Source: a virus
Reading direction: 5' to 3' (one strand)
Length of the DNA stretch: 64,000 bases
IMG/VR virus record: IMGVR_UViG_3300020201_000015
Location: 25,370-89,369 of that record
Shown: positions 7,625 to 15,601 of the stretch, piece by piece
Layout of the letters: every line of letters starts with the position of its first letter
Position numbering within the stretch: the stretch's first letter is position 1
Notes under the pieces: generated by a model
Databases searched by the model: none
Told to the model about the DNA's origin: nothing
The model's input: only the letters and a program-made list of their open reading frames with translations
Translations under genes and position numbers: made by a program

Positions 7625-8626
7625 TTACTCCTGATTGGCTTCTTTATTCAGCCGTTGGGAGAATGTGCGCACAGCGCGCACAAGTTCTTGTAGCCGCGTC
7701 GTGAGGTCGAGCCTCTGCTCGTCGCTGGCTGTCGACCATTGCGTTTTGAACGCGCTGGTCATCATCTGGAATGACTCGGTGGACTCTGTCGCAAAGTCGA
7801 GCGGACCTTGAAGCGGCGAGACTTGCAGAAGGCCAAGCCGCCTCTTGGCGTAGTGAACCTGATTCGACGGCACGCCGAGCTGACGAGCGATGTCGCTGGC
7901 CGGATGTCCCTCCTTCGTCAGCTTCACGACCTTGGCGTCGAACTCTATGTCTTCGGGCGACTGCTTCGTCGGCCGCGTTACCTGCGGCGAGGAAGGCGGC
8001 GGCGCAACCGGCGACTTGGTCGGCTTGACCTTGTCGCGTGGCTCCTCGACTCCAGCCGCGCGCTTGGCTTCGGCGACCGTCTTGAACTCGCCAGCGAGCG
8101 CGCGAGCGTAGACCTCGGGCGAGGCCGCGAGGACCTTGCCCATCGAGTAGGTGGCATCGCGGCCCGCTCCAACGGCATCGGCCGCCTGCGCGACTGCGCG
8201 GGAGATGCGCGGGTTCGAGGTGGTGGCAGAGCGGGTTGTACTGGACACGTACAACCCGCTCTTGTCGCCGCCACCCGCGGCCATCCTCGCCTTCGCCTCC
8301 GCTCGAAACCCGTCCAGGATGGCGGGCGACTGCGCAAGAGCGGCAAGCTGCACCGGCGTCATGTGCCGTCGGTGCTGGTTCGCTGAGAGCACGAAGGCTG
8401 TCGGCGAGTCGCAATCGGATAGCGTGCGCAGCTTGGGCGACACGCCCGCGATGCCGCATGCGGCGAAGCGATTGCGACCGTCCAGCAGAAGGCCGTCGAA
8501 GATGACGATCGGCTCATTCTGCCCGTGAGCCTTGATGTCGGCAGCGAGGGCAGCAAGCTTCGCGTCGTCCATCATCGGGAACGCGAGCGCAGCCGGATGC
8601 GCCTCCAATGGAGCCGAAACCGTCAC
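7625..8626 (-). CDS. ParB/Srx-domain protein with C-terminal helix-turn-helix
   Basis: The product is 333 residues. The N-terminal ParB domain has HPAALAFPMM and LLLDGRNRFAAC with DGRNR at 49-53, followed by a helical region with VLSANQHRRHMTPVQ. A Pro/Lys-rich linker (around 205-230) leads to an HTH-like part (GHPASDIARQLGVPSNQVHY). The architecture suggests a DNA-binding phage regulator. The GTG start overlaps the previous stop. Confidence 0.75.
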   Translation of the reverse strand: MTVSAPLEAHPAALAFPMMDDAKLAALAADIKAHGQNEPIVIFDGLLLDGRNRFAACGIAGVSPKLRTLSDCDSPTAFVLSANQHRRHMTPVQLAALAQSPAILDGFRAEAKARMAAGGGDKSGLYVSSTTRSATTSNPRISRAVAQAADAVGAGRDATYSMGKVLAASPEVYARALAGEFKTVAEAKRAAGVEEPRDKVKPTKSPVAPPPSSPQVTRPTKQSPEDIEFDAKVVKLTKEGHPASDIARQLGVPSNQVHYAKRRLGLLQVSPLQGPLDFATESTESFQMMTSAFKTQWSTASDEQRLDLTTRLQELVRAVRTFSQRLNKEANQE

Positions 8627-9003
8627 TTGCCCACCTGCTCGGCCTGAACAGGCGCCCGACGACAATCGTCTTCGGCCTGCGCGCCCGGGGAGTGTTTTTC
8701 AATAATGGTCATTGCTAGCCTCGTTGGAATGTCACCGCAGCTGTCGCGCAGCTCAGCAGCCTCGCGCGAGACCTGGAAGTTGCGCAGGCGCAGGTGCTGG
8801 TTGTCGGCGCGCAAGGCGACCACCTCGTCGCGCAGGTCGGCGAGCTCGCGGCGCGCATCGTCGCGGGCGGCGCACGCGGCGATGAGGGCCCGGCCTGTCT
8901 GGTGGCGGGCGACATCCAACACGGCGACGCGCTCGCGAGCCGACCAGACGAGCATGCCGAGGGCTACGACCGCGACAGCTAGGAGGACGATTGCGACGAT
9001 CAT
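8623..9003 (-). CDS. Single-pass membrane protein with coiled coil
   Basis: The product is 126 residues. Residues 2-20 are a hydrophobic anchor (IVAIVLLAVAVVALGMLVW) followed by Arg, then a long heptad-rich helix (about 35-90). This topology resembles i-spanins, but the gene lies in the early leftward block and not with lysis genes, so a spanin role is uncertain. The ATG overlaps the preceding stop by four bases. Confidence 0.6.
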   Translation of the reverse strand: MIVAIVLLAVAVVALGMLVWSARERVAVLDVARHQTGRALIAACAARDDARRELADLRDEVVALRADNQHLRLRNFQVSREAAELRDSCGDIPTRLAMTIIEKHSPGAQAEDDCRRAPVQAEQVGK

Positions 9004-9245
9004 GGCTGACCTGCTTCGAGCTTGGCCAAGGATCGGAGCATCTCGTCGGCGTACAGTCGGATGAGAAACGGGACGCTGCGCTCAGCCGCAGCCTTCGCCA
9101 TCTCCGGGTCCTGCGTGTCGAGTCGATCTGTGATGCCGGCCGCGTTGCAGCTCATCGTGTAGCCGATCGGGTTCTTCGTCAGATTCACGCGGATGGGCCC
9201 AGCGGACGCGAGAAAGCCATCTTGGGCAGGACGCCAGTCGAACAT
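9000..9245 (-). CDS. Small phage protein, paralogue of the 3008-3256 product
   Basis: The product is 81 residues from the ATG at 9245; a GTG three bases upstream is an alternative. It begins FDWRPAQDGFLASAG and ends in an Ala/Leu-rich helix, like the 3008-3256 product. The function is unknown. Confidence 0.6.
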   Translation of the reverse strand: MFDWRPAQDGFLASAGPIRVNLTKNPIGYTMSCNAAGITDRLDTQDPEMAKAAAERSVPFLIRLYADEMLRSLAKLEAGQP

Positions 9246-9970
9246 CACGCCACCCTTCCGCCCTTGAAGAGCTTCAGTTGACCATTGCGCTCGGCGCGCT
9301 TCGCGGCGGCGAGAAGGCGCTCCTCACGGGGCGACAGGAGACTGTGATGGTTGTTCTCGATCGCCTCGAGCGACTCGATCGTCTTGGCCAGCAGGTGCAT
9401 CGACACGGCCCACGGCGTGGACGCAGTGCGAATCTTGCGGACGTAGCCGATGACCTTCGCCTTCGAGTAGCCGCGGGCGTCGCAGACTCGGCGGATCGCC
9501 TGGCGAAGCTCGGCCATTGCGGCAGGGTCGTCGCCTATGCGCGCGGACGAGACGATGGTCTCGTCGAGTTGGGGTCGCTGGGCGCGGACGGCTTCGAGTT
9601 CGCCGCGGCGAAGCGACAGGAACAGCTTGATGAGCGAGACGCGCAAGGCGCTCGCTTGCGCGGTGCGCATCAGTGCCACGAGGTTGTAGGCCTGACCCTC
9701 GTTGAGCATGGGCTCCACGATGATGTCCTCGCGGAACTTGGTGGACCCCGGGATTTCGGTGCGCGATACCGTCTCGCGCACGCTAATCGCGCCGTGCGAC
9801 TCCAGTTCCGCGCGGTTGCGGTCGATGAGCGGCTTGACGTCGCGCGCGCGAAGCATGCCGCCGCGAGTCGCCACCTGGAAGGCGCCAATGCGGCGCTCGC
9901 TGTCGATGGTCTCAACGGTCCAGCCGTCGACCCGAACGATCTCCGCCCCGCCATTGCCGGCGGCGGTCAT
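9245..9970 (-). CDS. Rha/antirepressor-like phage regulatory protein
   Basis: The product is 241 residues. The segment ARDVKPLIDRNRAELESHG, followed by a beta-rich part and then NEGQAYNLVALMRTAQASALRVSLIKLF, has the layout seen in Rha/Bro-type phage regulators, where a recognition helix is followed by an 'all.tLlrt..a...r..lvk.F' helix. The C-terminus is basic and helical. It follows the XRE repressor gene directly (ATGA overlap), fitting a repressor/antirepressor pair. The family assignment is tentative. Confidence 0.5.
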   Translation of the reverse strand: MTAAGNGGAEIVRVDGWTVETIDSERRIGAFQVATRGGMLRARDVKPLIDRNRAELESHGAISVRETVSRTEIPGSTKFREDIIVEPMLNEGQAYNLVALMRTAQASALRVSLIKLFLSLRRGELEAVRAQRPQLDETIVSSARIGDDPAAMAELRQAIRRVCDARGYSKAKVIGYVRKIRTASTPWAVSMHLLAKTIESLEAIENNHHSLLSPREERLLAAAKRAERNGQLKLFKGGRVA

Positions 9971-10278
9971 GCGACCTCGCTGGGATTGGTCCCGGACTTG
10001 GCGACGGCCCATCGTTCCTTTGCCTGCGTGATCGTAGGCTCAGCGAGCGAAGCGACCGCGTCGACGGCCAGGTCCCCGGCGATGTATGAGTCGAGCAGCG
10101 CCGTCGGGATGCCGATGCCCTTCGCGAACCGCAACCGAGCATCGTGCCCGCTCAGGCGGCGCCGCCCCCTTTCAAGGTGCACCACGTCCACCCGCGTGGA
10201 CTGGATCAGCAGTCCCAGCTCCTCCTGTGTGAGCTTCAGCTGCTTGCGCAGCGCCCGGATTCGATCGGCGAGTTCCAT
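9967..10278 (-). CDS. XRE-family helix-turn-helix repressor
   Basis: The product is 103 residues. Residues 4-58 are a classic HTH_3: ADRIRALRKQLKLTQEELG, then a VVHLERGRRRLS recognition part. It is a plausible CI-type repressor of the divergent early promoters. A TTGACA-17-CATCGT promoter ends about nine bases before the ATG, so its mRNA may be leaderless, as for lambda cI. A TTGACACGTGT site overlaps that promoter and recurs at 11051 near the rightward early genes. Confidence 0.8.
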   Translation of the reverse strand: MELADRIRALRKQLKLTQEELGLLIQSTRVDVVHLERGRRRLSGHDARLRFAKGIGIPTALLDSYIAGDLAVDAVASLAEPTITQAKERWAVAKSGTNPSEVA

Positions 10279-10286
10279 CGACGATC

Positions 10287-10315
10287 ACGATGCGCCTTCG
10301 CGCCACACGTGTCAA
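10287..10315 (-). promoter_or_regulatory. Repressor promoter with operator-like palindrome
   Basis: On the minus strand TTGACA (10315-10310), a 17-base spacer and CATCGT (10292-10287) precede the repressor ATG at 10278 with almost no leader. The 8-base palindrome ACACGTGT (10305-10312) overlaps the -35 box. The 13-base string CTTGACACGTGTG is repeated on the plus strand at 11050-11062. Autoregulation by the XRE protein is an inference. Confidence 0.55.
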
Positions 10316-10324
10316 GCGCGCACG

Positions 10325-10966
10325 TCATCGATCGCAACAAAACCCGTTCGGGACGGCGGTGTCGCGGCAGTTCGCCGGCGTGACTTCGTAGTCGTAGCAC
10401 TGCATCGGCGTCTCAATGGAGCAGTCGCACGACGGGTAGGTGTTGCCGCTGAGCGGGGCGCAGTCTGACTCGCAGCACCACGTAGGCCAGCCGTTCCCGT
10501 TGACCTGGACGCCCTCGAAGCAGTCGACGTACGGCGCGTCGAGGCAGGAATACGCGTACCGATCGGGGTCGCCGCACAGCGATGCACCGGCCTTGGCGGA
10601 GTCGGAAAACAGGACGCACACCTGAGCGGCCGCGCACTCGGCGACGATGCCGCCCGACGTCGACGATGCCGCGCTTGACGCAGTAGCCGCCGCGCTGGGG
10701 GCTGAGGCCGAACTGGACACCGAAGCCGTGGCGTCGTTCCCGCCAGACCCGACGACGTGCCCGGATGCAGACGATGAGACGGAGTCGGCGGTCGTGCCGC
10801 CTCCGCCCTCGCCCAGTCCGCCATCGCCTCCGGCAGACGCAGCCGCATCGTCTCCAGATCCGGATCCACCATGGCCGAACGCAAACGGCGCCGCCGGGTC
10901 ATTGTTGATGCAAGCGACGAGGAGAAAGGCGACGATGGGGAGGGCGGGCGAATGGATGTGGCGCAT
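10325..10966 (-). CDS. Predicted lipoprotein with Ser/Gly-rich linker and Cys-rich C-terminus
   Basis: The product is 213 residues. The signal peptide ends in the lipobox LVAC with the lipidated cysteine at residue 19. A low-complexity Gly/Ser/Ala/Asp stretch (about 30-105) leads to a compact C-terminal domain with at least ten cysteines, likely disulphide-bonded outside the cytoplasm. The style is typical of predicted lipoproteins of Myxococcota. It lies between the repressor and the early promoters, a classic place for a lysogenic-conversion gene. Surface change or superinfection exclusion is possible but unproven. An AT-rich TAATAT (11039-11034, minus) may be its -10 box. Confidence 0.7.
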   Translation of the reverse strand: MRHIHSPALPIVAFLLVACINNDPAAPFAFGHGGSGSGDDAAASAGGDGGLGEGGGGTTADSVSSSASGHVVGSGGNDATASVSSSASAPSAAATASSAASSTSGGIVAECAAAQVCVLFSDSAKAGASLCGDPDRYAYSCLDAPYVDCFEGVQVNGNGWPTWCCESDCAPLSGNTYPSCDCSIETPMQCYDYEVTPANCRDTAVPNGFCCDR

Positions 10967-11157
10967 GGAAACAGGGTACGGCCGGCTCGTGGCTTTCTAG
11001 CTCCGCGAACACGAAAGGAGCGCGCCTCGGTCGATATTACGCGTGCGCCCTTGACACGTGTGCCGGTCGCACGCACTGTCCCCTCGTGCTCAACAACACC
11101 ACCCCCGCAGCCGCCGCCCCGCCTAGCCGCCTTATTTGGGGCACCTGCAAATAGTTC
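10967..11157. promoter_or_regulatory. Divergent control region between leftward and rightward blocks
   Basis: This gap separates the lipoprotein gene (minus) from the rightward early genes. It holds the second CTTGACACGTGTG copy at 11050-11062, with a possible TTGACA (11051-11056) and a poor -10 (CACTGT, 11074-11079), plus a TAATAT box reading left. It is less GC-rich than its surroundings in places. I see no open frame of note. Confidence 0.55.
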
Positions 11158-11231
11158 TTGCACTGGGCACGTACCGGGTGCATACTCCTCTTGCCACCGA
11201 GAGACACGGACCCCCAAAGGACACCGACCCC
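11158..11231 (+). promoter_or_regulatory. Early promoter copy 1 with conserved leader
   Basis: TTGCAC (11158-11163), a 17-base spacer and CATACT (11181-11186) form a sigma70-like promoter preceded by AGTTC. The transcript leader (ACACGGACCC...AAAGGAC...CC before the ATG at 11232) recurs almost unchanged at three other places in the early block (28627, 29777, 32258). AAAGGA acts as the ribosome-binding site. Confidence 0.75.
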
Positions 11232-11519
11232 ATGACCACCTCGAAGATCGTCACCTTCACCCAGGCCGCCGCTATCCGCGCCATTCGCCTCCGTCGGGCT
11301 CGTCTGCTTGCGAGGGTCGACGCCGCTCACGTCGATCGCAACATTGAGATCGTAGTCTTCGGCGTACGCGCCGTCGTCGACATCGGCGTCGACACGATCC
11401 GGGTCTGGGACGCCGTCGCCGAGGACTACGTCCTCGACATCTCCGGGGCGGTCAGCGCCTGGGCGCGACCGCGCATCCTCGAAGCGGCGCGCCGAGAAGC
11501 GGCGCGCCGAGCCTCCTGA
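11232..11519 (+). CDS. First early gene, hypothetical protein
   Basis: The product is 95 residues, Arg/Ala/Val-rich with an N-terminal basic helix (AIRLRRARLLARVDAAHVD). The function is unknown. It lies directly behind early promoter copy 1; the ATG at 11232 follows the conserved AAAGGA leader, which fixes the start. Being the first gene after the control region, it may be a host-takeover or regulatory protein, but nothing in the sequence proves this. Confidence 0.65.
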   Translation: MTTSKIVTFTQAAAIRAIRLRRARLLARVDAAHVDRNIEIVVFGVRAVVDIGVDTIRVWDAVAEDYVLDISGAVSAWARPRILEAARREAARRAS

Positions 11520-11668
11520 GCCTCGTGAGCGCCCGTCGCGACGCCGTGGCCACCGTGCGCGGGGTCACGTGGACGCCACCTCCCGCGCCGGTGGCGCTGC
11601 CGCGGTATCCCGCAGCCCCGCCATCTGACGACCGACCCACCTGCCGCCCACCCATCAGGAGCATCGCA

Positions 11669-12196
11669 ATGACCACCGACGCCGACCTCGCCATCGCTTG
11701 GAGCACACTGTCGACGACGCTCCGCGCCTGGCGCCGCGAGCAGATCCTTGAGGCGGCTGTCGCCTTCGTCAACGCCGACCCGGCGACTGCGCTGCATGCC
11801 GTCGACATGGGCGACATGATGATGGCGGACGAACTCGCCGGCGAGCTACTCGGCGGCTACCCCGACCGCGCCACGCGGCACGCCATCGGGGCCGCCGTGC
11901 GCTACGAGGCCCGGCGACAGGCCGAGGTGGCACTCGCCGACGACGAGCACCCGCTTGCGTGGGGCATGGCTCACCGGGCGCTCGAGCGGGCGATCGCAAC
12001 CGACGACGAGGCGATCGCGACATGCGACGAGTGCCATGGCGCCGCGAAGGGGTGCGGCTGCTACGGCGGCCTGATGACGGACGAGGTGACGGCGCTGGCG
12101 CTACGCCTCCGCGACGCCGCCATTGCGGCTGCGTGGTCGGCGCAGACCGACGAGACCGGAGCCGCGAAGACGGCAGAGAGCGAGGCTGCAGCGTGA
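11669..12196 (+). CDS. Hypothetical early protein with small Cys motif
   Basis: The product is 175 residues, strongly helical and Ala-rich. A CDECHGAAKGCGCYGG segment near residue 118 could bind metal. The ATG at 11669 has a clear AGGAG nine bases upstream. The frame is open back to a GTG at 11525, which would add 48 Pro-rich residues and is less likely. The 150-base gap before it is GC-rich with small hairpins and no recognised element. Confidence 0.6.
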   Translation: MTTDADLAIAWSTLSTTLRAWRREQILEAAVAFVNADPATALHAVDMGDMMMADELAGELLGGYPDRATRHAIGAAVRYEARRQAEVALADDEHPLAWGMAHRALERAIATDDEAIATCDECHGAAKGCGCYGGLMTDEVTALALRLRDAAIAAAWSAQTDETGAAKTAESEAAA

Positions 12197-12516
12197 GTGA
12201 CTACGATTACCGCTACCGCGGAGGCGCCACGTTGGGCGTCATCGATCGGCTGACTGCCGATCTCAACGACGCGAGGCGCGAGGTCGCTCGCCTGCGCCGC
12301 ATCATCGAAGACCCCGACATCATGGATCGCGCGGACCGGTCCTACTCGCGCTTCTATGGCGAGGCTGTCGATCTGCGCAAGGCGGCGAGCGACGTCCGTC
12401 GCTCGGACACGCTCGAAGCCTATCGACTCCTGCGCCTCTCCCGCCGATACCAGCGCGCAGCGGATCGGTGCGAGCGTATCGCAACCGGAGAGCCCGCGTT
12501 CCAGGTGTCGACGTGA
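12193..12516 (+). CDS. Hypothetical helical protein
   Basis: The product is 107 residues. A Tyr/Arg-rich start is followed by a coiled-coil-like helix (LTADLNDARREVARLRRIIE). The function is unknown. The GTG start overlaps the preceding stop by four bases. Confidence 0.6.
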   Translation: MSDYDYRYRGGATLGVIDRLTADLNDARREVARLRRIIEDPDIMDRADRSYSRFYGEAVDLRKAASDVRRSDTLEAYRLLRLSRRYQRAADRCERIATGEPAFQVST

Positions 12517-12842
12517 CTGCGCCGATCGGGCGGAGCATCGAGGAAACGCGCGACGCGTTCGTCGCCGAGACCAAGGTCAAGATCGATAACGTCACGATCT
12601 GCGCGGGCGCAGATGGCGTAGACGTCCAATTCCGCATCTGCGATGCGGACAAGGTCGCGCGCATTCTCGAGGGACTCGAGGCCGTCATCGAGCAGGCTGG
12701 CGGGCTGGACGACGCGACGACCGCCAGGGCTTGGCTCGCGAATGCCAGAAGCGGACGCGGACGCGTGGTGTCGCTTGAGGAGCGACTGCTGCGCAGCGTG
12801 GCGATCTTCGATGCGGCAGCGAGCGACAAGGAGGGAACATGA
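12513..12842 (+). CDS. Hypothetical early protein
   Basis: The product is 109 residues, acidic, with a beta-strand-rich middle (VKIDNVTICAGADGVDVQFRI) and a helical C-terminus. I do not recognise it. The GTG start overlaps the previous stop. Confidence 0.55.
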   Translation: MTAPIGRSIEETRDAFVAETKVKIDNVTICAGADGVDVQFRICDADKVARILEGLEAVIEQAGGLDDATTARAWLANARSGRGRVVSLEERLLRSVAIFDAAASDKEGT

Positions 12843-13030
12843 ATCACCACCACATACAAGACCAGCGGCAGCGTGCCAGGGGCCTTCAGTACGCGGTCCG
12901 CCAGCTGACCTATTGCGTCGGCCTGCTGAAGCGCCGGCGCGACCTGGCGCAAGTCGACCTCGACGAAATGGCCGCGAGGCTCAACGAGGCCAACGACGAC
13001 CTTAGGGCGATCGAGGAGGGACGATCATGA
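12839..13030 (+). CDS. Short helical protein
   Basis: The product is 63 residues with a His/Gln-rich start and then one amphipathic helix. An ATG overlaps the previous stop, with GAGGGAAC just before as a ribosome-binding site. The function is unknown. Confidence 0.55.
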   Translation: MNHHHIQDQRQRARGLQYAVRQLTYCVGLLKRRRDLAQVDLDEMAARLNEANDDLRAIEEGRS

Positions 13031-13299
13031 GTGGAGTTCACGTAGGCGTACTGCGCCTGGATCAGGCCGACAGCGTCGAGCAGTGGGAGGCGCAGTTGGT
13101 CGCGGCGAAGGGCGGCGCGCTTGTGACCGCCGAGCAACGTGGCCGGCTGCAATCGCTCATCAGCGCCGCGTGTGCCGCGTCTCGGGCGCAGGGCGCGGCG
13201 TGGGTCGCCGAGGCATCTGGCATCGAGGTACGCAGGGCCGATGCGGCTGCGCTCGATGCCTACGCAGCGGTGCTGCTCGCGATCGAGGCTCTGCCGTGA
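13027..13299 (+). CDS. Hypothetical early protein
   Basis: The product is 90 residues, Ala-rich and helical. The function is unknown. The ATG overlaps the previous stop; GGAGGGACG precedes it as a strong ribosome-binding site. Confidence 0.55.
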   Translation: MSGVHVGVLRLDQADSVEQWEAQLVAAKGGALVTAEQRGRLQSLISAACAASRAQGAAWVAEASGIEVRRADAAALDAYAAVLLAIEALP

Positions 13300-13511
13300 C
13301 GGCCGCGCAGCGATGGGGCCCCACGCTGGCCGGCGACTTGATGGTCGGCAGCAGAATGATCGGAGCAAACTGTCGCATCGTCCGGGTGACCGGCATCACG
13401 TGGCATGGTTGCCACGTCCGGCTAGTCATGGACTACCGAGGTGTCGCCTCGGAGACGATGCACGAGTCCGATGAGGTTTGGGCAACCTTGTCCGAGGAGA
13501 CGGGAACATGA
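13296..13511 (+). CDS. Hypothetical small beta-rich protein
   Basis: The product is 71 residues. The segment VGSRMIGANCRIVRVTGITWHGCHVRLVMDY suggests a small SH3-like barrel, only by its alternating pattern. The GTG start overlaps the previous stop. The function is unknown. Confidence 0.5.
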   Translation: MTAAQRWGPTLAGDLMVGSRMIGANCRIVRVTGITWHGCHVRLVMDYRGVASETMHESDEVWATLSEETGT

Positions 13512-13813
13512 GCAACGCGATCACAGCGGCACGAGAGCCGCTCACGGACGGAGGCGAGGTACTGCGTCGTGCGCTCGAAGACTCTGCGGCGCTGCGAAGG
13601 CTCATGGCCAAGTGGCAGGTGACCATCACGCTCGGCGGCAAGCTACGCGGCAAGCGCGGGCCGGCTTGGACGCCCGAGGCGTTCTGCGACCTGGCGATTG
13701 CGGCAATCGATCGGCAGATCGCAGCAGGGTCGAGGCTCGTTCACATGACGTGGGGCCGCGCAGGCGAGGCGACCGTGTGGGAGCCGGTCGAGGACAGCGA
13801 CGGCGACGAGTGA
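13508..13813 (+). CDS. Early protein ending in the 'AIAAIERQIAAG' paralogue module
   Basis: The product is 101 residues. The second half (TPEAFCDLAIAAIDRQIAAG, then SRLVHMTWGRAGE) is the same module that opens the products at 14850, 15245, 15598 and 34078. The N-terminal half is unrelated, so this looks like a fusion or truncated family member. The function is unknown. Confidence 0.65.
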   Translation: MSNAITAAREPLTDGGEVLRRALEDSAALRRLMAKWQVTITLGGKLRGKRGPAWTPEAFCDLAIAAIDRQIAAGSRLVHMTWGRAGEATVWEPVEDSDGDE

Positions 13814-13822
13814 CGGGCGCTG

Positions 13823-13850
13823 ATCGCCTACGACGCGCGTCGTGGGCGAT
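13823..13850. repeat. 12-bp hairpin before the recombinase gene
   Basis: ATCGCCTACGAC and GTCGTGGGCGAT pair around a GCGC loop, with one G-U wobble on one strand. It sits in the 65-base gap upstream of the Sak4-like gene. No U-tract follows. It may be an operator or an mRNA hairpin. Confidence 0.6.
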
Positions 13851-13878
13851 AGGGACCCAATCACTGGAGACTGACATC

Positions 13879-14853
13879 ATGGCATTCACGTTCAAGCGGG
13901 CCACGAAGGCCCAGGCAAAGCTGCGCCTCGCCGTCATCGGACCGAGCGGTGCGGGCAAGACATACTCCGCGTTGGCGATTGCGACGCACCTCGGGGAGCG
14001 CGTCGCCGTCATCGACACGGAGCGCGGCTCGGCGTCCAAGTACGCAGACAAGTTCGGCTTCGACGTGCTCGAGCTCGAGACGTTCGAGCCTGCGTCGTAC
14101 GTGGATGCCATCCACGCCGCCGAAGAGGCCGGGTTCGACGTCATCGTCATCGACTCGCTTTCCCACGCGTGGATGGGCAAGGGCGGCGCACTCGAGATGG
14201 TCGACAACGCGCAGCGCCGGCAGCGCACCCCGAACAGCTTCACCGCGTGGCGCGACGTCACGCCCGAGCACAACAAGCTCGTGGAGGCGATCGTTACCTG
14301 CCGCGCGCACATCGTCGTGACGATGCGCGCAAAGACCGAGTACGTCCAAGAGAAGGACGAGCGCGGCAAGACGACCATTCGCAAGATCGGGCTGGCTCCC
14401 GTCCAGCGAGACGGCCTCGAGTACGAGTTCGACGTGGTCTGTGACATCGACCTCGACAACGTCCTGGTGGTAAGCAAGACGCGCTGCACGGAGATGGCCG
14501 AGCGCACCTTCAAGAAGCCTGGCAAGGACGTGGCCGACGTGCTGCGTGCGTGGCTGTCAGACGGCACGGCGCCCGTCGAGCGAGCCAGGCCGCCGGCTGA
14601 GCGCCCCGCGCCGGTGGCAGAGATCGAGCGCCGCCATGACCCGGCCACCATGCCAGAGACTGGGCCGACGCCGATGTTCATCGCGATCGGCACGCAGATC
14701 GAGCAGGCCGAGCACGAGGAGGAGGTCGACGCGCTGATGAACGAGGCGCGCGAAGCCTTCCGGGGCCACCTGATGACCAAGGACCAGGGCAAGACGCTCG
14801 GGGACGTCGCGACCCGCCGCAAGGCCGCACTGCGCGGCGAGGCTGCGGCGTGA
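13879..14853 (+). CDS. Sak4-like phage recombinase ATPase
   Basis: The product is 324 residues. A RecA-like P-loop core carries Walker A GPSGAGKT (21-28) and a Walker B-like FDVIVIDS (86-93), then AHIVVTMRAKTEYV (sensor-like region). The size and order match phage Sak4-type single-strand annealing ATPases, which work with SSB in recombination. A nuclease and SSB follow at 16002 and 17267, completing the module. The last 18 residues (GDVATRRKAALRGE region) are also found inside the 18489-19541 product. Confidence 0.8.
   Translation: MAFTFKRATKAQAKLRLAVIGPSGAGKTYSALAIATHLGERVAVIDTERGSASKYADKFGFDVLELETFEPASYVDAIHAAEEAGFDVIVIDSLSHAWMGKGGALEMVDNAQRRQRTPNSFTAWRDVTPEHNKLVEAIVTCRAHIVVTMRAKTEYVQEKDERGKTTIRKIGLAPVQRDGLEYEFDVVCDIDLDNVLVVSKTRCTEMAERTFKKPGKDVADVLRAWLSDGTAPVERARPPAERPAPVAEIERRHDPATMPETGPTPMFIAIGTQIEQAEHEEEVDALMNEAREAFRGHLMTKDQGKTLGDVATRRKAALRGEAAA
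14797..14850 (+). repeat. 54-base segment shared with 18912-18965
   Basis: These 54 bases differ at only three positions from 18912-18965 and are read in the same peptide frame in both genes (LGD-V/I-ATRRKAALRGE). The two genes are otherwise unrelated, so this is a short local copying event or a shared C-terminal tag. Confidence 0.75.
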
Positions 14854-15248
14854 CGCCCGAGCAGTTTCGTGACTTGGCGATTGCGGCAATCGAGCGGCAG
14901 ATCGCCGCGGGGATTGGTCTCATCCGGCGAGACTGGGGCACCATCTTGAACGACGACGCATCGCTACCAGTGCTGTCATGTGGCTGCGCGGTCACCCTGA
15001 CCGTGCAGGACACCGACCCAGCGGCAGCGCGATCGCTCGTGCTAACCGAAGGCGATAGCTCCGTCGTCGCAGCCGGCGCGCTCGGCCTGACACCAGGTCA
15101 GGTGGATCTTTTCATCATCGGCTTCGAGGCATTTGGCCAAGAAGCATTTGGTTCAGCCGACGACGACCCGTGCCTTCACGCCAACGCGTGGCGCAAAGCC
15201 GGCGCGGTCGTCGCCAAGCGGTTCGCTGCTCAGTTGAGCGAGCCATGA
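14850..15248 (+). CDS. Paralogue family member A ('MTPEQFRDLAIAAIERQIAAG')
   Basis: The product is 132 residues. It starts with the helix TPEQFRDLAIAAIERQIAAG, continues with SCGCAVTLTVQD.DPAAA and then LGLTPGQVDLFIIGF. This pattern is shared by the next two genes and by 34078-34449. The conserved Cys-Gly-Cys and the acidic end suggest a small folded domain; its function is unknown. The GTG start overlaps the Sak4 stop by four bases. Confidence 0.7.
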   Translation: MTPEQFRDLAIAAIERQIAAGIGLIRRDWGTILNDDASLPVLSCGCAVTLTVQDTDPAAARSLVLTEGDSSVVAAGALGLTPGQVDLFIIGFEAFGQEAFGSADDDPCLHANAWRKAGAVVAKRFAAQLSEP

Positions 15249-15601
15249 CGCCCGAGGCGTTTCGGGACGTCGCCATCGCCGCAATCGAGCGGCAGATCGC
15301 GGCAGGGTCGAGGCTCATTCACATGGCGTGGGGCCGCGCAGGTGACCCAGGTTGCCCGGTGGAGTGCGGGTGCGCGCTGACGCTGGTCGCGCAGGACATG
15401 GATCCGGATCGGGCGCGCGCGATGGTCGCCGGCACGTTGTCGGACTGCGCGGTCATCCAGCTATCAGCGGATGCCATTGGCCTGTCGTGGGACCAGGCGA
15501 ATTGTTTTATGGATGGGTTTGATAACGACGCGTACCCAAACATGGGCGTATGGTACGCGGCAGGCGTCGCCATTGCCTGGCGGTTCAAGGGTGCGTCATG
15601 A
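15245..15601 (+). CDS. Paralogue family member B
   Basis: The product is 118 residues, with the same order of blocks as its neighbours: the AIAAIERQIAAG helix, VECGCALTLVAQDMDPDRA, then LSWDQANCFMDGFD. The DNA is lower in identity than between members A and C. The ATG overlaps the preceding stop. The function is unknown. Confidence 0.7.
   Translation: MTPEAFRDVAIAAIERQIAAGSRLIHMAWGRAGDPGCPVECGCALTLVAQDMDPDRARAMVAGTLSDCAVIQLSADAIGLSWDQANCFMDGFDNDAYPNMGVWYAAGVAIAWRFKGAS

Noticed and set aside
8623-9003. Spanin call for the membrane/coiled-coil protein
   Set aside because: The topology fits, but it is in the early leftward block far from the lysis genes and has no o-spanin partner nearby. Left as a membrane protein of unknown role.
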